From contig DHGC01000028.1 of the NCBI GenBank assembly GCA_002402585.1, positions 20,312-36,131 on the forward strand: a stretch of DNA of 15,820 nucleotides, written 5' to 3'. The notes under the pieces are model-generated. The model searched no databases. It was not told the origin of the DNA and saw only the letters and a program-made list of their open reading frames with translations. Of the stretch, positions 1 to 6,997 are shown one piece after another (positions within the stretch are counted from its first letter, which is position 1; each line of letters opens with the position of its first letter). Made by a program: the position numbers and the translations under genes. Origin of the DNA: Erysipelotrichaceae bacterium UBA4808. GTDB taxonomy: Bacteria > Bacillota_I > Bacilli_A > Erysipelotrichales > Erysipelotrichaceae.

Positions 1-52
1 TCCTGTCGCTTTAAAACCGTATGAATGTAAGAAATCAATGAAAGCGAAATGA
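1..52 (+). pseudogene. Fragment duplicating part of the glutathione peroxidase gene, at window edge
   Basis: Bases 1-31 match 388-418 inside the glutathione-peroxidase gene with one mismatch (30 of 31), and the first 25 bases are identical. Read in the matching frame, codons 2-25 give PVALKPYE as in the intact gene. After base 31 the similarity stops abruptly and the frame ends at TGA 50-52. This is a truncated copy of the 5' part of the gene lying about 390 bp upstream of the intact one. Whether a longer copy lies further left cannot be seen. Inference: a local duplication with its breakpoint near base 31. Confidence 0.5.
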
Positions 53-77
53 ACATTTTTCATTTTGATTCATTTCG
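45..77. promoter_or_regulatory. 9-bp inverted repeat upstream of the DUF4405-gpx pair
   Basis: CGAAATGAA (45-53) is repeated in perfect inverted orientation as TTCATTTCG (69-77) around a 15-base AT-rich spacer. An alternative hairpin pairs AAATGAA (47-53) with TTCATTT (59-65). There is no T-tract or GC-rich core, so it is a poor terminator. It lies just upstream of the likely promoter region for the next two genes and could be an operator. The cognate regulator is not identifiable. Confidence 0.3.
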
Positions 78-99
78 ATGGTATATCCTTATTTCACTG

Positions 100-108
100 T
101 GCTAAACT
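100..108 (+). promoter_or_regulatory. Possible extended -10 (TGCTAAACT) for the DUF4405-gpx pair
   Basis: TGC followed by TAAACT resembles an extended -10 element 26 bases before the ATG at 135. No convincing -35 sits 17 bases upstream, so this is a weak call. Confidence 0.25.
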
Positions 109-134
109 TAAGTCAATAAAACAAGGAGCTTGAT

Positions 135-350
135 ATGCAAAAAAACAAAGCACTAAAGATTGTGAATCTCATTCTCGCCTTTCTATTTGTTGGAATCGCG
201 ATATCGGGTATATTCCAAGATTTCATTCCCTACGAAACCTTCCGTACGTTCCACCCGTTGACAGGCTATGCCTTGGTCATCACGGTTGCGGTACATATCT
301 TTCTTAACTTTAATTGGATCAAGGTCAATTACCTAAAACGTAAGAAATGA
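135..350 (+). CDS. Small two-helix membrane protein, DUF4405-like (possible b-heme protein)
   Basis: This 71-residue protein has two hydrophobic segments (about 9-28 and 43-58) and a basic C-terminus ending KRKK. Residues 40-61 (HPLTGYA through H54 to NFNWIK) match the DUF4405 pattern, in which a histidine on each side of a helix and a terminal N-W are typical. H40 and H54 could ligate heme b, as in other small cytochrome-like DUF4405 proteins; this is inference from family resemblance. AAGGAG at 123-128 lies six bases before the ATG and fixes the start. The stop overlaps the start of the peroxidase gene (ATGA), so the two are very probably co-translated and may share a redox role. Confidence 0.6.
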   Translation: MQKNKALKIVNLILAFLFVGIAISGIFQDFIPYETFRTFHPLTGYALVITVAVHIFLNFNWIKVNYLKRKK

Positions 351-853
351 GCGTCTACGATTTTACCGTTAACGACACGAAACGTCGTCCTGTCGCTTTA
401 AAACCGTATGAAGGTAAGGTCTGTTTGATTGTGAACACAGCGACGACCTGTGGTCTGACACCGCAATATGAAGGTTTGGAAAACTTGTATCAAAAATACA
501 AAGACCAAGGCTTTGAAGTGCTTGATTTCCCTTCCAATCAATTCAAACAAGCCATGGGCAGTGATGAAGACTTAGCAAATTTCTGTCGTTTAAACTACAA
601 AACAACATTTACGACCTTTGGTAAGGTCTTAGTGAATGGATCCAATGCCAGCCCTTTATTCAAACACCTTCGTAAGGAAAGTACTTCAAGACTTCTACGC
701 CATTTTATTCCTGCTCGTATCAAATGGAATTTCACGAAATTCTTGGTCGATCAAGAAGGCAATGTCGTCAATCGTTATGAACCTGAAGTCAAACCCAGAG
801 ACATCGAACCCGATCTCAAGGCTTTACTCGAAAAAAATAAACAAGCCGTTTAG
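347..853 (+). CDS. Glutathione-peroxidase-family thiol peroxidase
   Basis: This 168-residue cytosolic thioredoxin-fold peroxidase would reduce H2O2 or organic hydroperoxides. Visible family motifs are NTATTCGLTPQYEGLE (30-45) with the peroxidatic Cys at C35, DFPSNQF (60-66), Q68, and WNFTKFLVD (127-135). W127, N128 and Q68 complete the usual catalytic tetrad. C80 in the FC motif sits where thioredoxin-dependent GPx enzymes carry the resolving cysteine, so the reductant is probably thioredoxin and not glutathione. The common NQFGGQEPG loop is one residue shorter here (NQFKQAMG). There is no selenocysteine codon. The ATG overlaps the upstream stop (ATGA) and lacks a strong ribosome site, suggesting translational coupling. 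The 3' end converges on the hydrolase gene within a shared hairpin. Confidence 0.88.
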   Translation: MSVYDFTVNDTKRRPVALKPYEGKVCLIVNTATTCGLTPQYEGLENLYQKYKDQGFEVLDFPSNQFKQAMGSDEDLANFCRLNYKTTFTTFGKVLVNGSNASPLFKHLRKESTSRLLRHFIPARIKWNFTKFLVDQEGNVVNRYEPEVKPRDIEPDLKALLEKNKQAV

Positions 854-861
854 CTTGTTTA
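831..861 (-). terminator. Rho-independent terminator of the hnd-rib-hydrolase operon
   Basis: On the minus strand TAAACAAGC (861-853) pairs with GCTTGTTTA (846-838) around a six-base loop. Seven T residues follow (837-831). Both convergent genes end within it: the plus-strand stop is at 851-853 and the minus-strand stop at 861-859. On the plus strand no T-run follows, so it acts mainly for the minus strand. Confidence 0.7.
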
Positions 862-1548
862 GAAATTCATGAATTCAATGATCCACATCTGGGTCATTTT
901 TATTTGTTCATCCTTATCGATCAAAGCCTTTCCATCCCCCTTTTGCATACCGTAATGCGCAAAATTCGCATGATTACCACCCTCGATCCAATTAACTTCG
1001 AAACCTTCGATTTTAGTTTGATCTAACACCAGATCTTGTGACCCCGCTATGATCAACACCTTATCCAACGCATCATTCAAGGGATAAGCAGCCAGTAATA
1101 TCAAACCATCCAACTTATCCGCATTCTTTTCTGCGAATTGGGATGCCATAGCACCGCCCAAGGAATGACCACCAATGTACCAATGTTCAATATTTGGGTT
1201 ATTCGCAATGATCTTTTCTGCCGCATTGGCATCAAATACCGCTAGATTAAAAGGCATTTCCACAAGGAAGACGCGAATGCCCGCATCTTGGATGTCTTTG
1301 AGTAGAAGCGCATAAGCTTCTGCCTCAACTTTGCCCCCAGGATAAAAAATGAGGGCGGTATCCGCTGAGGTCCAAAAATCATAGACCTTATCTTCATAAA
1401 CGACCATCTCATCATTCAATACCGCTAAAGCTTCTGGATCTGCTTTGCTAAAATCATTTAGATATGCAAAACTTGCGATGCCAATCAAAAGACTAAAGAT
1501 GATGACGATACGAAGCGCATATTTTCTTGCAAGAAGAAAGATCCACAT
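859..1548 (-). CDS. Membrane-anchored alpha/beta hydrolase
   Basis: This 229-residue protein has an N-terminal hydrophobic segment (about 12-29) and then an alpha/beta-hydrolase domain facing outward. Motifs seen are FYPGGKVEAEAY (68-79), an oxyanion-type loop, the nucleophile elbow GGHSLGGAMA with S129, D172 in GSQDLV, and H193 in GGNHANF. The catalytic triad therefore looks intact. It resembles the PF12695-type hydrolases of Bacillota, whose substrate is generally unknown. The ATG at 1548 is chosen because GAGGAA (1558-1553) lies at good spacing; an in-frame TTG at 1560 would overlap that site. One base separates it from the upstream RibBA-like stop, and it is the last gene before the terminator. 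Any link to flavin or hydrogen metabolism rests on position alone. Confidence 0.75.
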   Translation of the reverse strand: MWIFLLARKYALRIVIIFSLLIGIASFAYLNDFSKADPEALAVLNDEMVVYEDKVYDFWTSADTALIFYPGGKVEAEAYALLLKDIQDAGIRVFLVEMPFNLAVFDANAAEKIIANNPNIEHWYIGGHSLGGAMASQFAEKNADKLDGLILLAAYPLNDALDKVLIIAGSQDLVLDQTKIEGFEVNWIEGGNHANFAHYGMQKGDGKALIDKDEQIKMTQMWIIEFMNF

Positions 1549-1549
1549 A

Positions 1550-2746
1550 TCATTCCTCAAACTTAAGCATATGACTGAGCTTGTTTTGTTTGGTCTTTAA
1601 ATACATTTCATTCTTCTCATTGTGATTCAATTGAATCGAAACACGTTCCACGATTTCAATACCATAGCCCGACAAGCCCACAAGCTTACGTGGATTGTTG
1701 GTCATCAACCTCAATTTCTTAACTTTCAAATCCGCTAAGATCTCAGCCCCAATGCCATAATCCCGCATGTCTGCCCCAAAGCCCAAAGCTAAGTTCGCCT
1801 CAACGGTATCCAAACCTTGGTCCTGAAGATTATAGGCACGAATCTTATTGATTAGACCAATGCCTCGTCCTTCTTGACGCATATAAAGCAAGATGCCGCG
1901 TCCTTCTTTTTCAATCGACTTCATGGCTGCTTCAAATTGTTGACCACAATCACAGCGCAACGATCCAAACGCATCACCCGTCAAGCACTCACTGTGTACA
2001 CGAATCAATACCGGTTCACCATTGGACACATCCCCTTTGATTAAAGCCACATGGTGTTCCTTGGTAAGAATGTTTTCATAGCCCACGATTGTAAACTCGC
2101 CGTGCTTCGTCGGCATCTTCGCCGAAGAGGCACGTTTGACCATGGATTCTGTTTGGCGACGATGGAGGATGAGATCTTCGAGTTTGAGACATGGGATATT
2201 GTTTTTGTTTACGAAGTCCGCAAGTTCTTCATTGCTTAAACGTATCCCCGCCTCATCCGCGATCTCACTGATCAAGGCAATGGCTCGCAAACCTGAAAGT
2301 CGTGCCACATCCACGGCCGCTTCCACATGTCCCGCACGCTTCAACACACCACCATAAGCCGCTTGGGTGATGAAGACCGTACCCGGTTGTTTGAAGTCCA
2401 AGATACTGCTGTGCGGATCAACCAGCTTTGCAATCGTCTTCAATTCACTTAAAAGGACGTTTTCAGCCTCATTGTCTTTCGCATCCACAGATACCGTGTT
2501 TACGACTTGGTAACTGTTGTCTTCAAAGCTCGCCTTGAAGCCTAAGTCAATCAAACGTGAGGCTTCCAAAGCCACATGAATGGTCTGATAACCCACTCTT
2601 TTTAGAACCTTATAGCTCTCTTCAGTGACCTTTTGTGCAGACACAATCAAATGTGCCTTATTATCCGAATCCAAGCCATCATGAATCAAAACCAAACCAC
2701 CATCACGAAACGACTTTAAAACGTCTTGAACACTTGTATTTTTCAT
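1550..2746 (-). CDS. ribBA: RibBA-like protein: intact GTP cyclohydrolase II, degenerate DHBP-synthase domain
   Basis: This 398-residue protein has two domains. The C-terminal half (about 214-392) is a complete GTP cyclohydrolase II, which opens GTP to 2,5-diamino-6-ribosylamino-pyrimidinone phosphate. It keeps the zinc cysteines C254, C265 and C267 (SECLTGDAFGSLRCDCG), YMRQEGRGIGL (288-298), QDQGLDTVEAN (308-318) and TNNPRKL (349-355). The N-terminal half aligns with DHBP synthase (VSVDAK 86-91, GGVLKRAGHVEAAVDVARL 132-150). However, the acidic DDEDRENEGDL loop reads DGLDSDNKAHL (23-33), and the TTGISA-x-DRA segment is replaced by DNEAENVLLSELK (91-103). Metal and ribulose-5-phosphate binding are therefore probably lost. 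The ATG overlaps the reductase stop (ATGA), and AAGGA lies nine bases before the ATG. Confidence 0.88.
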   Translation of the reverse strand: MKNTSVQDVLKSFRDGGLVLIHDGLDSDNKAHLIVSAQKVTEESYKVLKRVGYQTIHVALEASRLIDLGFKASFEDNSYQVVNTVSVDAKDNEAENVLLSELKTIAKLVDPHSSILDFKQPGTVFITQAAYGGVLKRAGHVEAAVDVARLSGLRAIALISEIADEAGIRLSNEELADFVNKNNIPCLKLEDLILHRRQTESMVKRASSAKMPTKHGEFTIVGYENILTKEHHVALIKGDVSNGEPVLIRVHSECLTGDAFGSLRCDCGQQFEAAMKSIEKEGRGILLYMRQEGRGIGLINKIRAYNLQDQGLDTVEANLALGFGADMRDYGIGAEILADLKVKKLRLMTNNPRKLVGLSGYGIEIVERVSIQLNHNEKNEMYLKTKQNKLSHMLKFEE

Positions 2747-3417
2747 TGTTTGTTTTCCTTTACAACCTCATATTCCAAAATCAAATCATCTTCGAACCAT
2801 CGATACTTGGGATTTTTTAAACGAATCGCATCTTTGAGATGTTCAATGCCTGAACCTCCGACTATGCCCTTCGCATCTTGACCCCCAATGATCATTGGGG
2901 CAATCGCTACGGCAAAGATATCCACGATCGCGGCCTTTAAACTTGCGGCAATCACTTCGCCACCCCCTTCGATATAAATGGAAGGGATGTTTAAGCGAGC
3001 GCAAACATCGATCCAATCCCTTAAGTCAACACGTCCATCATGGTCCTTTAAGCGTATGACACGGGCCCCTTTGGAAAGGATGGCCTGCTCAGTGCTTAGA
3101 GGCATGTGTTGCGTCGTAAAGACAATGGTTTGGAATCGAAAGTCATCATTCAAGAGCTTACTGGTCAAAGGAATCCGTCCTTTGGAATCCAGGACCATGC
3201 GGATATGACATTCCTCGTTTCCATCATGGCGTATGGTTAGACGTGGATCATCTTGGATCACCGTTTCAACACCAACACAGATAGCCGCATATTCCGCTCT
3301 TAAACCATGCACATAGGCACGTGAGGCTTCATTGGAGATCCACTGTGATTCTCCGGTTTTCGTCGCAATTTTACCATCGAGGCTCATTGCGGCTTTTACA
3401 AAGACAATCGGTTTCAT
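2743..3417 (-). CDS. ribD: Stand-alone RibD-type pyrimidine reductase (RibD_C domain only)
   Basis: This 224-residue protein consists only of the NADPH-dependent reductase domain of RibD (DHFR-like fold), which reduces the ribosyl side chain of the flavin-pathway pyrimidine to ribityl. Motifs are VKAAMSLDGKIA (7-18), SQWIS (24-28), VGVETVIQDDPRLTIR (48-63), IYIEGGGEV (147-155) and APMIIGG (173-179). The zinc deaminase domain that precedes this domain in typical bacterial RibD is absent, and the start is not a truncation because the ATG opens the domain normally. Its size resembles archaeal and fungal reductases that act before deamination. It lies 46 bases after hndD with no clear Shine-Dalgarno and no terminator between them, so it is probably transcribed with the hydrogenase. 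It overlaps ribBA by four bases. Confidence 0.85.
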   Translation of the reverse strand: MKPIVFVKAAMSLDGKIATKTGESQWISNEASRAYVHGLRAEYAAICVGVETVIQDDPRLTIRHDGNEECHIRMVLDSKGRIPLTSKLLNDDFRFQTIVFTTQHMPLSTEQAILSKGARVIRLKDHDGRVDLRDWIDVCARLNIPSIYIEGGGEVIAASLKAAIVDIFAVAIAPMIIGGQDAKGIVGGSGIEHLKDAIRLKNPKYRWFEDDLILEYEVVKENKQ

Positions 3418-3463
3418 CTGTTCAAAGTGTAATGAAACAAAGACAAGGTTTCAATTCATATGC

Positions 3464-5215
3464 TTAATCAAATTCAAGATGAAGCGCTGCTTTCGCACTG
3501 TAATGGGTATGTAAGAGCTGATGTGCGGTCTTACTGCCCGGCTCACCCAAAAAATCACGGTATAAATTAAGGATATCGGGATTCAGATGGGAGCGTCTTA
3601 ATGTGTTGTCTTGGTCCTCAGCGTAGAGTGCTTTCGCTCTTAAAGTGATCACATCTTCTGTTTTCAAATCATGATTGCGCGGATAGATACTTTGACCACC
3701 ACCGTTGATGCAACCACCTGGACACGCCATGATTTCAACGAAGGTATACGGTGATGTGCCTTCTTGAATCTGTTTTAAGATGGGTTGAGCTGCTTTCATG
3801 GTACTCACTGCCGCCACTTTAACAAGTGTCCCATTCACATCGATTTCTGCTTCTTTGACATCTTTGATCAAGCGCAATTCTTTGAATTCAAGCTTATCGA
3901 GAGGCTTGTTCGTCAGTTTCTCAACAACCGTTCGAAGAGCAGCTTCCATGACACCCCCACTGACACCAAAGATCACTCCCGCGCCTGAACTCATTCCAAA
4001 CATATCCTGATCAAATTCAGAATCCTTCATGTTCATCAAATCCAAACCATAGAGCTTGATCAAACGACCGCACTCCCGTGTCGTCAACACATGGTCCACA
4101 TCCTTATACGCAGATGTCATGCGTTCTTTCTCACCTTTTTTAGCGGTACACGGCATGATGCTTACGACCACGATATCCTTGGGATCCAAACCTTTGACCT
4201 TGGCAAAGTGTGACTTCAAGATAGCCCCAAACATCATGTGTGGACTCTTACACGAAGAGACATGCGGAATCAAGCCTGCGTATTCTTTCTCTAGATAGTT
4301 GATCCAACCTGGACTACAAGACGTAATTAAAGGTAAGACACCTTTGTTTTCCAAGCGATGCAAGAGTTCATGACCTTCTTCAAGAATGGTCAGATCCGCT
4401 GCCACATTGGTATCGTAAACGCGATCGAAACCCACTTGTTTGAGTGCAGAGACCATCTTCCCTGTGATGCGTGTTCCCATTACGGCTCCAAATTCTTCAG
4501 CCAAGGAAGCACGGACAGCGGGTGCGGTTTGAACGATCACAAATTGCTTAGGATCTTCCAAAGCATTGATAACAGCATGCATTTCTTCTTTCTCACTCAA
4601 AGCTCCCACCGGGCAATGCAAGACACATTGTCCACATTCAATACAGTTGACATCTTTGAAACTCAAATCCAAAACAGGTCCCAAACGTGTCTCGAAGCCA
4701 CGATTCATCATCGTCAAGACACCTAAGCCTTGAATGTTCATACACGCATCGACACAACGCCCACATAGGATACATTTACTGGTATCACGAACCAAGCCAT
4801 TTGAAAGATCATCATAGCGTCCTTCGGTCTTCTCACCCAAGAAACGATCTTCACGGACATGTAGGGTTTGTGCCAAGCTTTGGAGCTCACAATTCAGATT
4901 CCGTGTACAACTTAAACAATCTTTACGATGGTTTGATAATATCAACTCCAAACTCATGCGTCGTGACGCTAAGCTGCGTTTGGAATGTGTCAGAACCTTC
5001 ATACCTTCTTTAACTTCACTCACACAGGATGGGACAAGATTTGGTTTACCCTCCTCTTCCACCACACAGATGCGACACGCACCCTTGGGTTTACATTCCG
5101 TTAAGTGACAGAGGGTTGGAATGGTGATACCCTGTGATCGGCAAGCTTCCAAGATCGTCAAGCCCGCTTGGACTTCGACTTCTTGGTGATTGATGTTCAT
5201 TTTGATTGTTTTCAT
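3464..5215 (-). CDS. hndD: [FeFe]-hydrogenase catalytic subunit, HndD/HydA type
   Basis: This 583-residue subunit matches the usual length of HndD. In order it carries a plant-type 2Fe-2S domain (C36, C47, C50, C64); a His-Cys 4Fe-4S site (H96, C100, C103, C109); two ferredoxin 4Fe-4S clusters (C148, C151, C154, C158 and C191, C194, C197, C201); then the H-cluster domain with TSCSPGW (298-304), MPCTAKK (354-360, C356) and EIMACPGGCINGGGQ (494-508, C498 and C502). The small-subunit tail is fused (about 527-572, RSHLNP, FLGEPG, AHQLLHTHY). The first H-cluster motif has Ser at 301 instead of the second Cys of TSCCPxW; the same variant is, as I recall, common in multimeric NAD-linked hydrogenases. 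It produces or oxidises H2 within the Hnd complex. The ATG directly follows the hndC stop. Confidence 0.95.
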   Translation of the reverse strand: MKTIKMNINHQEVEVQAGLTILEACRSQGITIPTLCHLTECKPKGACRICVVEEEGKPNLVPSCVSEVKEGMKVLTHSKRSLASRRMSLELILSNHRKDCLSCTRNLNCELQSLAQTLHVREDRFLGEKTEGRYDDLSNGLVRDTSKCILCGRCVDACMNIQGLGVLTMMNRGFETRLGPVLDLSFKDVNCIECGQCVLHCPVGALSEKEEMHAVINALEDPKQFVIVQTAPAVRASLAEEFGAVMGTRITGKMVSALKQVGFDRVYDTNVAADLTILEEGHELLHRLENKGVLPLITSCSPGWINYLEKEYAGLIPHVSSCKSPHMMFGAILKSHFAKVKGLDPKDIVVVSIMPCTAKKGEKERMTSAYKDVDHVLTTRECGRLIKLYGLDLMNMKDSEFDQDMFGMSSGAGVIFGVSGGVMEAALRTVVEKLTNKPLDKLEFKELRLIKDVKEAEIDVNGTLVKVAAVSTMKAAQPILKQIQEGTSPYTFVEIMACPGGCINGGGQSIYPRNHDLKTEDVITLRAKALYAEDQDNTLRRSHLNPDILNLYRDFLGEPGSKTAHQLLHTHYSAKAALHLEFD

Positions 5216-6997
5216 TTATTGCCTCTTGATTGCATCGAATTTGCAAGTCAATACACAAGCACCACATCGAATGCATAGATTGGGATCGATGGTGAATGGA
5301 TCGCGACCCACTGTACCAGAAATGGCATAGGTTGGACACGCACGTGCACATAAGCCACACTTCTTACACAAATCGGCTTGAATCGTGTATTCCAATAAAG
5401 CTTTACAGACTTTCGCATCACACTTCTTATCGACGACATGGCGAATGTATTCATCTTTGAAATGATGATAGGTCGATAAGAATGGATTCGGTGCGGTTTG
5501 ACCCAAACCACAGAGTGAACTGGTCTTGATGTACTTTGCCAGCTCTTCCATTTCATCCAAGAGTTCTAACGTACCTTCCCCTTGTGTGACTTTATTCAAC
5601 ATCTCCAATAGACGTTTCGTACCGATCCGGCAAGGTGTGCACTTGCCACAGGATTCCTCGACAATAAAGTCCAAATAGAAACGTGCCACATCCACCATGC
5701 AATTATCTTCATCTAAGACAATCATCCCACCGGATCCCATCATGGATCCAAGTTGAATGAGTTCATCGAAACCAAGGGCTGTATTTAAATCTTCACTTGT
5801 GATACAACCACCACTGGGTCCACCTGTCTGCATTGCCTTGAATTGTTTGTTTAAGCCACAACCTTGGCCAATGTCATAGATGACCTCCTTAAGCAATAAT
5901 CCCATTTCGACTTCAATTAGCCCTGTTTGCTTGATCTTACCCCCCAAGGCAAAGACTTTGGTTCCAGGGGATGAAGCTGTTCCCATGGTTCTGAACCATT
6001 TATAGCCCTTTAATAAGATTTGCGGAATGTTAGCGAGGGTTTCCACATTATTAATGATCGTGGGTTTACCCCATAAGCCTTGAACACTTGGATAAGGAGG
6101 TTTCGGATTGGGTGTTCCCCGTTGGCCCTCAATGGAAGCGATGAGTGCGGTTTCTTCACCACACACAAAGGCACCGGCTCCCAATCGGATCGCAATGGTG
6201 AAGTCAAAACCCAAATCAAGTATATTTTTACCTAATAAGCCGAGGTTTTCAGCTTGATGGATGGCAATCTCCAAACGTTTAACCGCAACTGGATATTCCG
6301 CTCGGACATAGATGAACCCATGCTTCGCGCCAATCGCATACCCTGCAATCATCATGGCTTCTAAAATTGCATGCGGATCGCCCTCTAATAAGGAACGATC
6401 CATGAAAGCTCCAGGATCCCCTTCATCCGCATTGCAGATGACATATTTGACATCATTGATTTGATCATGTGCGACCTGCCATTTGCGACCGGTTGGAAAA
6501 CCACCTCCACCACGACCCCGTAGACCTGATAAGCTGATTTCATCCAGGACTTCTTGCGGGGTCATGGATGTCAAAGCCTTTACCAAGGCTTGATAGGCAT
6601 CCATGGCAATCGCTTCTTGGATGTCTTCAGGATTGATCTTGCCTGCATTCTTTAAAACAATACGCGTTTGTTTATAAAAGAAACGATCTTTGTCCCATTG
6701 GTCAAAACGCTCAATCAAACTTTGGTCGAGTTTGAGTTGTTGGAACTGCTCAAGGGGTGTTTTGTTTAAAAGTTGGACTTCAACCAATAAACGCATCAGA
6801 TTCTCATTGATGTTCTCATAAAAGATCCGCTCTGGATAAATCCCACAGGCTGGTTTCTGTAAATCATTAAGCGTATGACAATACACTTGAATACGGTCAT
6901 CCAAGCGATTCTTCTTAAGTGAAGCGTTCAGTTGATGAAGCACGGCTTCCTGCTTGCTACTTGAACCCAGCGCAAGATGGATACGTTGTTCAAGCAT
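5216..6997 (-). CDS. hndC: Flavoprotein NAD(P)-binding hydrogenase subunit, HndC/HydB/NuoF type
   Basis: This 593-residue subunit binds FMN and NAD(P)H and passes electrons to HndD. Numbering is from the ATG at 6997, chosen because AAGGAG (7012-7007) precedes it by nine bases; an ATG at 7027 has no ribosome site. The NuoF core shows GLRGRGGGGFPTG (158-170), CNADEGDPGAFMDR (188-201) and AFVCGEETAL (276-285). A 4Fe-4S site follows (C450, C453, C456, C496). Two C-terminal ferredoxin clusters use C544, C547, C550, C554 and C575, C578, C581, C585. The N-terminal 85 residues still align with the thioredoxin-like 2Fe-2S domain of HydB, but its GTGC and CLGLC motifs are gone, leaving only C40 and C51. 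This domain probably holds no cluster. It overlaps hndB by eight bases. Confidence 0.92.
   Translation of the reverse strand: MLEQRIHLALGSSSKQEAVLHQLNASLKKNRLDDRIQVYCHTLNDLQKPACGIYPERIFYENINENLMRLLVEVQLLNKTPLEQFQQLKLDQSLIERFDQWDKDRFFYKQTRIVLKNAGKINPEDIQEAIAMDAYQALVKALTSMTPQEVLDEISLSGLRGRGGGGFPTGRKWQVAHDQINDVKYVICNADEGDPGAFMDRSLLEGDPHAILEAMMIAGYAIGAKHGFIYVRAEYPVAVKRLEIAIHQAENLGLLGKNILDLGFDFTIAIRLGAGAFVCGEETALIASIEGQRGTPNPKPPYPSVQGLWGKPTIINNVETLANIPQILLKGYKWFRTMGTASSPGTKVFALGGKIKQTGLIEVEMGLLLKEVIYDIGQGCGLNKQFKAMQTGGPSGGCITSEDLNTALGFDELIQLGSMMGSGGMIVLDEDNCMVDVARFYLDFIVEESCGKCTPCRIGTKRLLEMLNKVTQGEGTLELLDEMEELAKYIKTSSLCGLGQTAPNPFLSTYHHFKDEYIRHVVDKKCDAKVCKALLEYTIQADLCKKCGLCARACPTYAISGTVGRDPFTIDPNLCIRCGACVLTCKFDAIKRQ

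Noticed and set aside
636..872. A 78-codon frame overlapping the 3' half of the peroxidase gene
   Set aside because: It is a shifted frame inside a conserved gene, with no family resemblance.
3418..3463. A terminator, separate promoter or FMN riboswitch before the reductase gene
   Set aside because: The gap is only 46 bases, far too short for an FMN riboswitch. It has only a weak GAAAC/GTTTC pairing with no T-run and no convincing promoter, so co-transcription with hndD is more likely.
4358..5013. Long plus-strand reading frames opposite hndD, up to 122 codons
   Set aside because: They are antisense to a very well conserved hydrogenase gene, lack recognisable motifs and have no ribosome sites.
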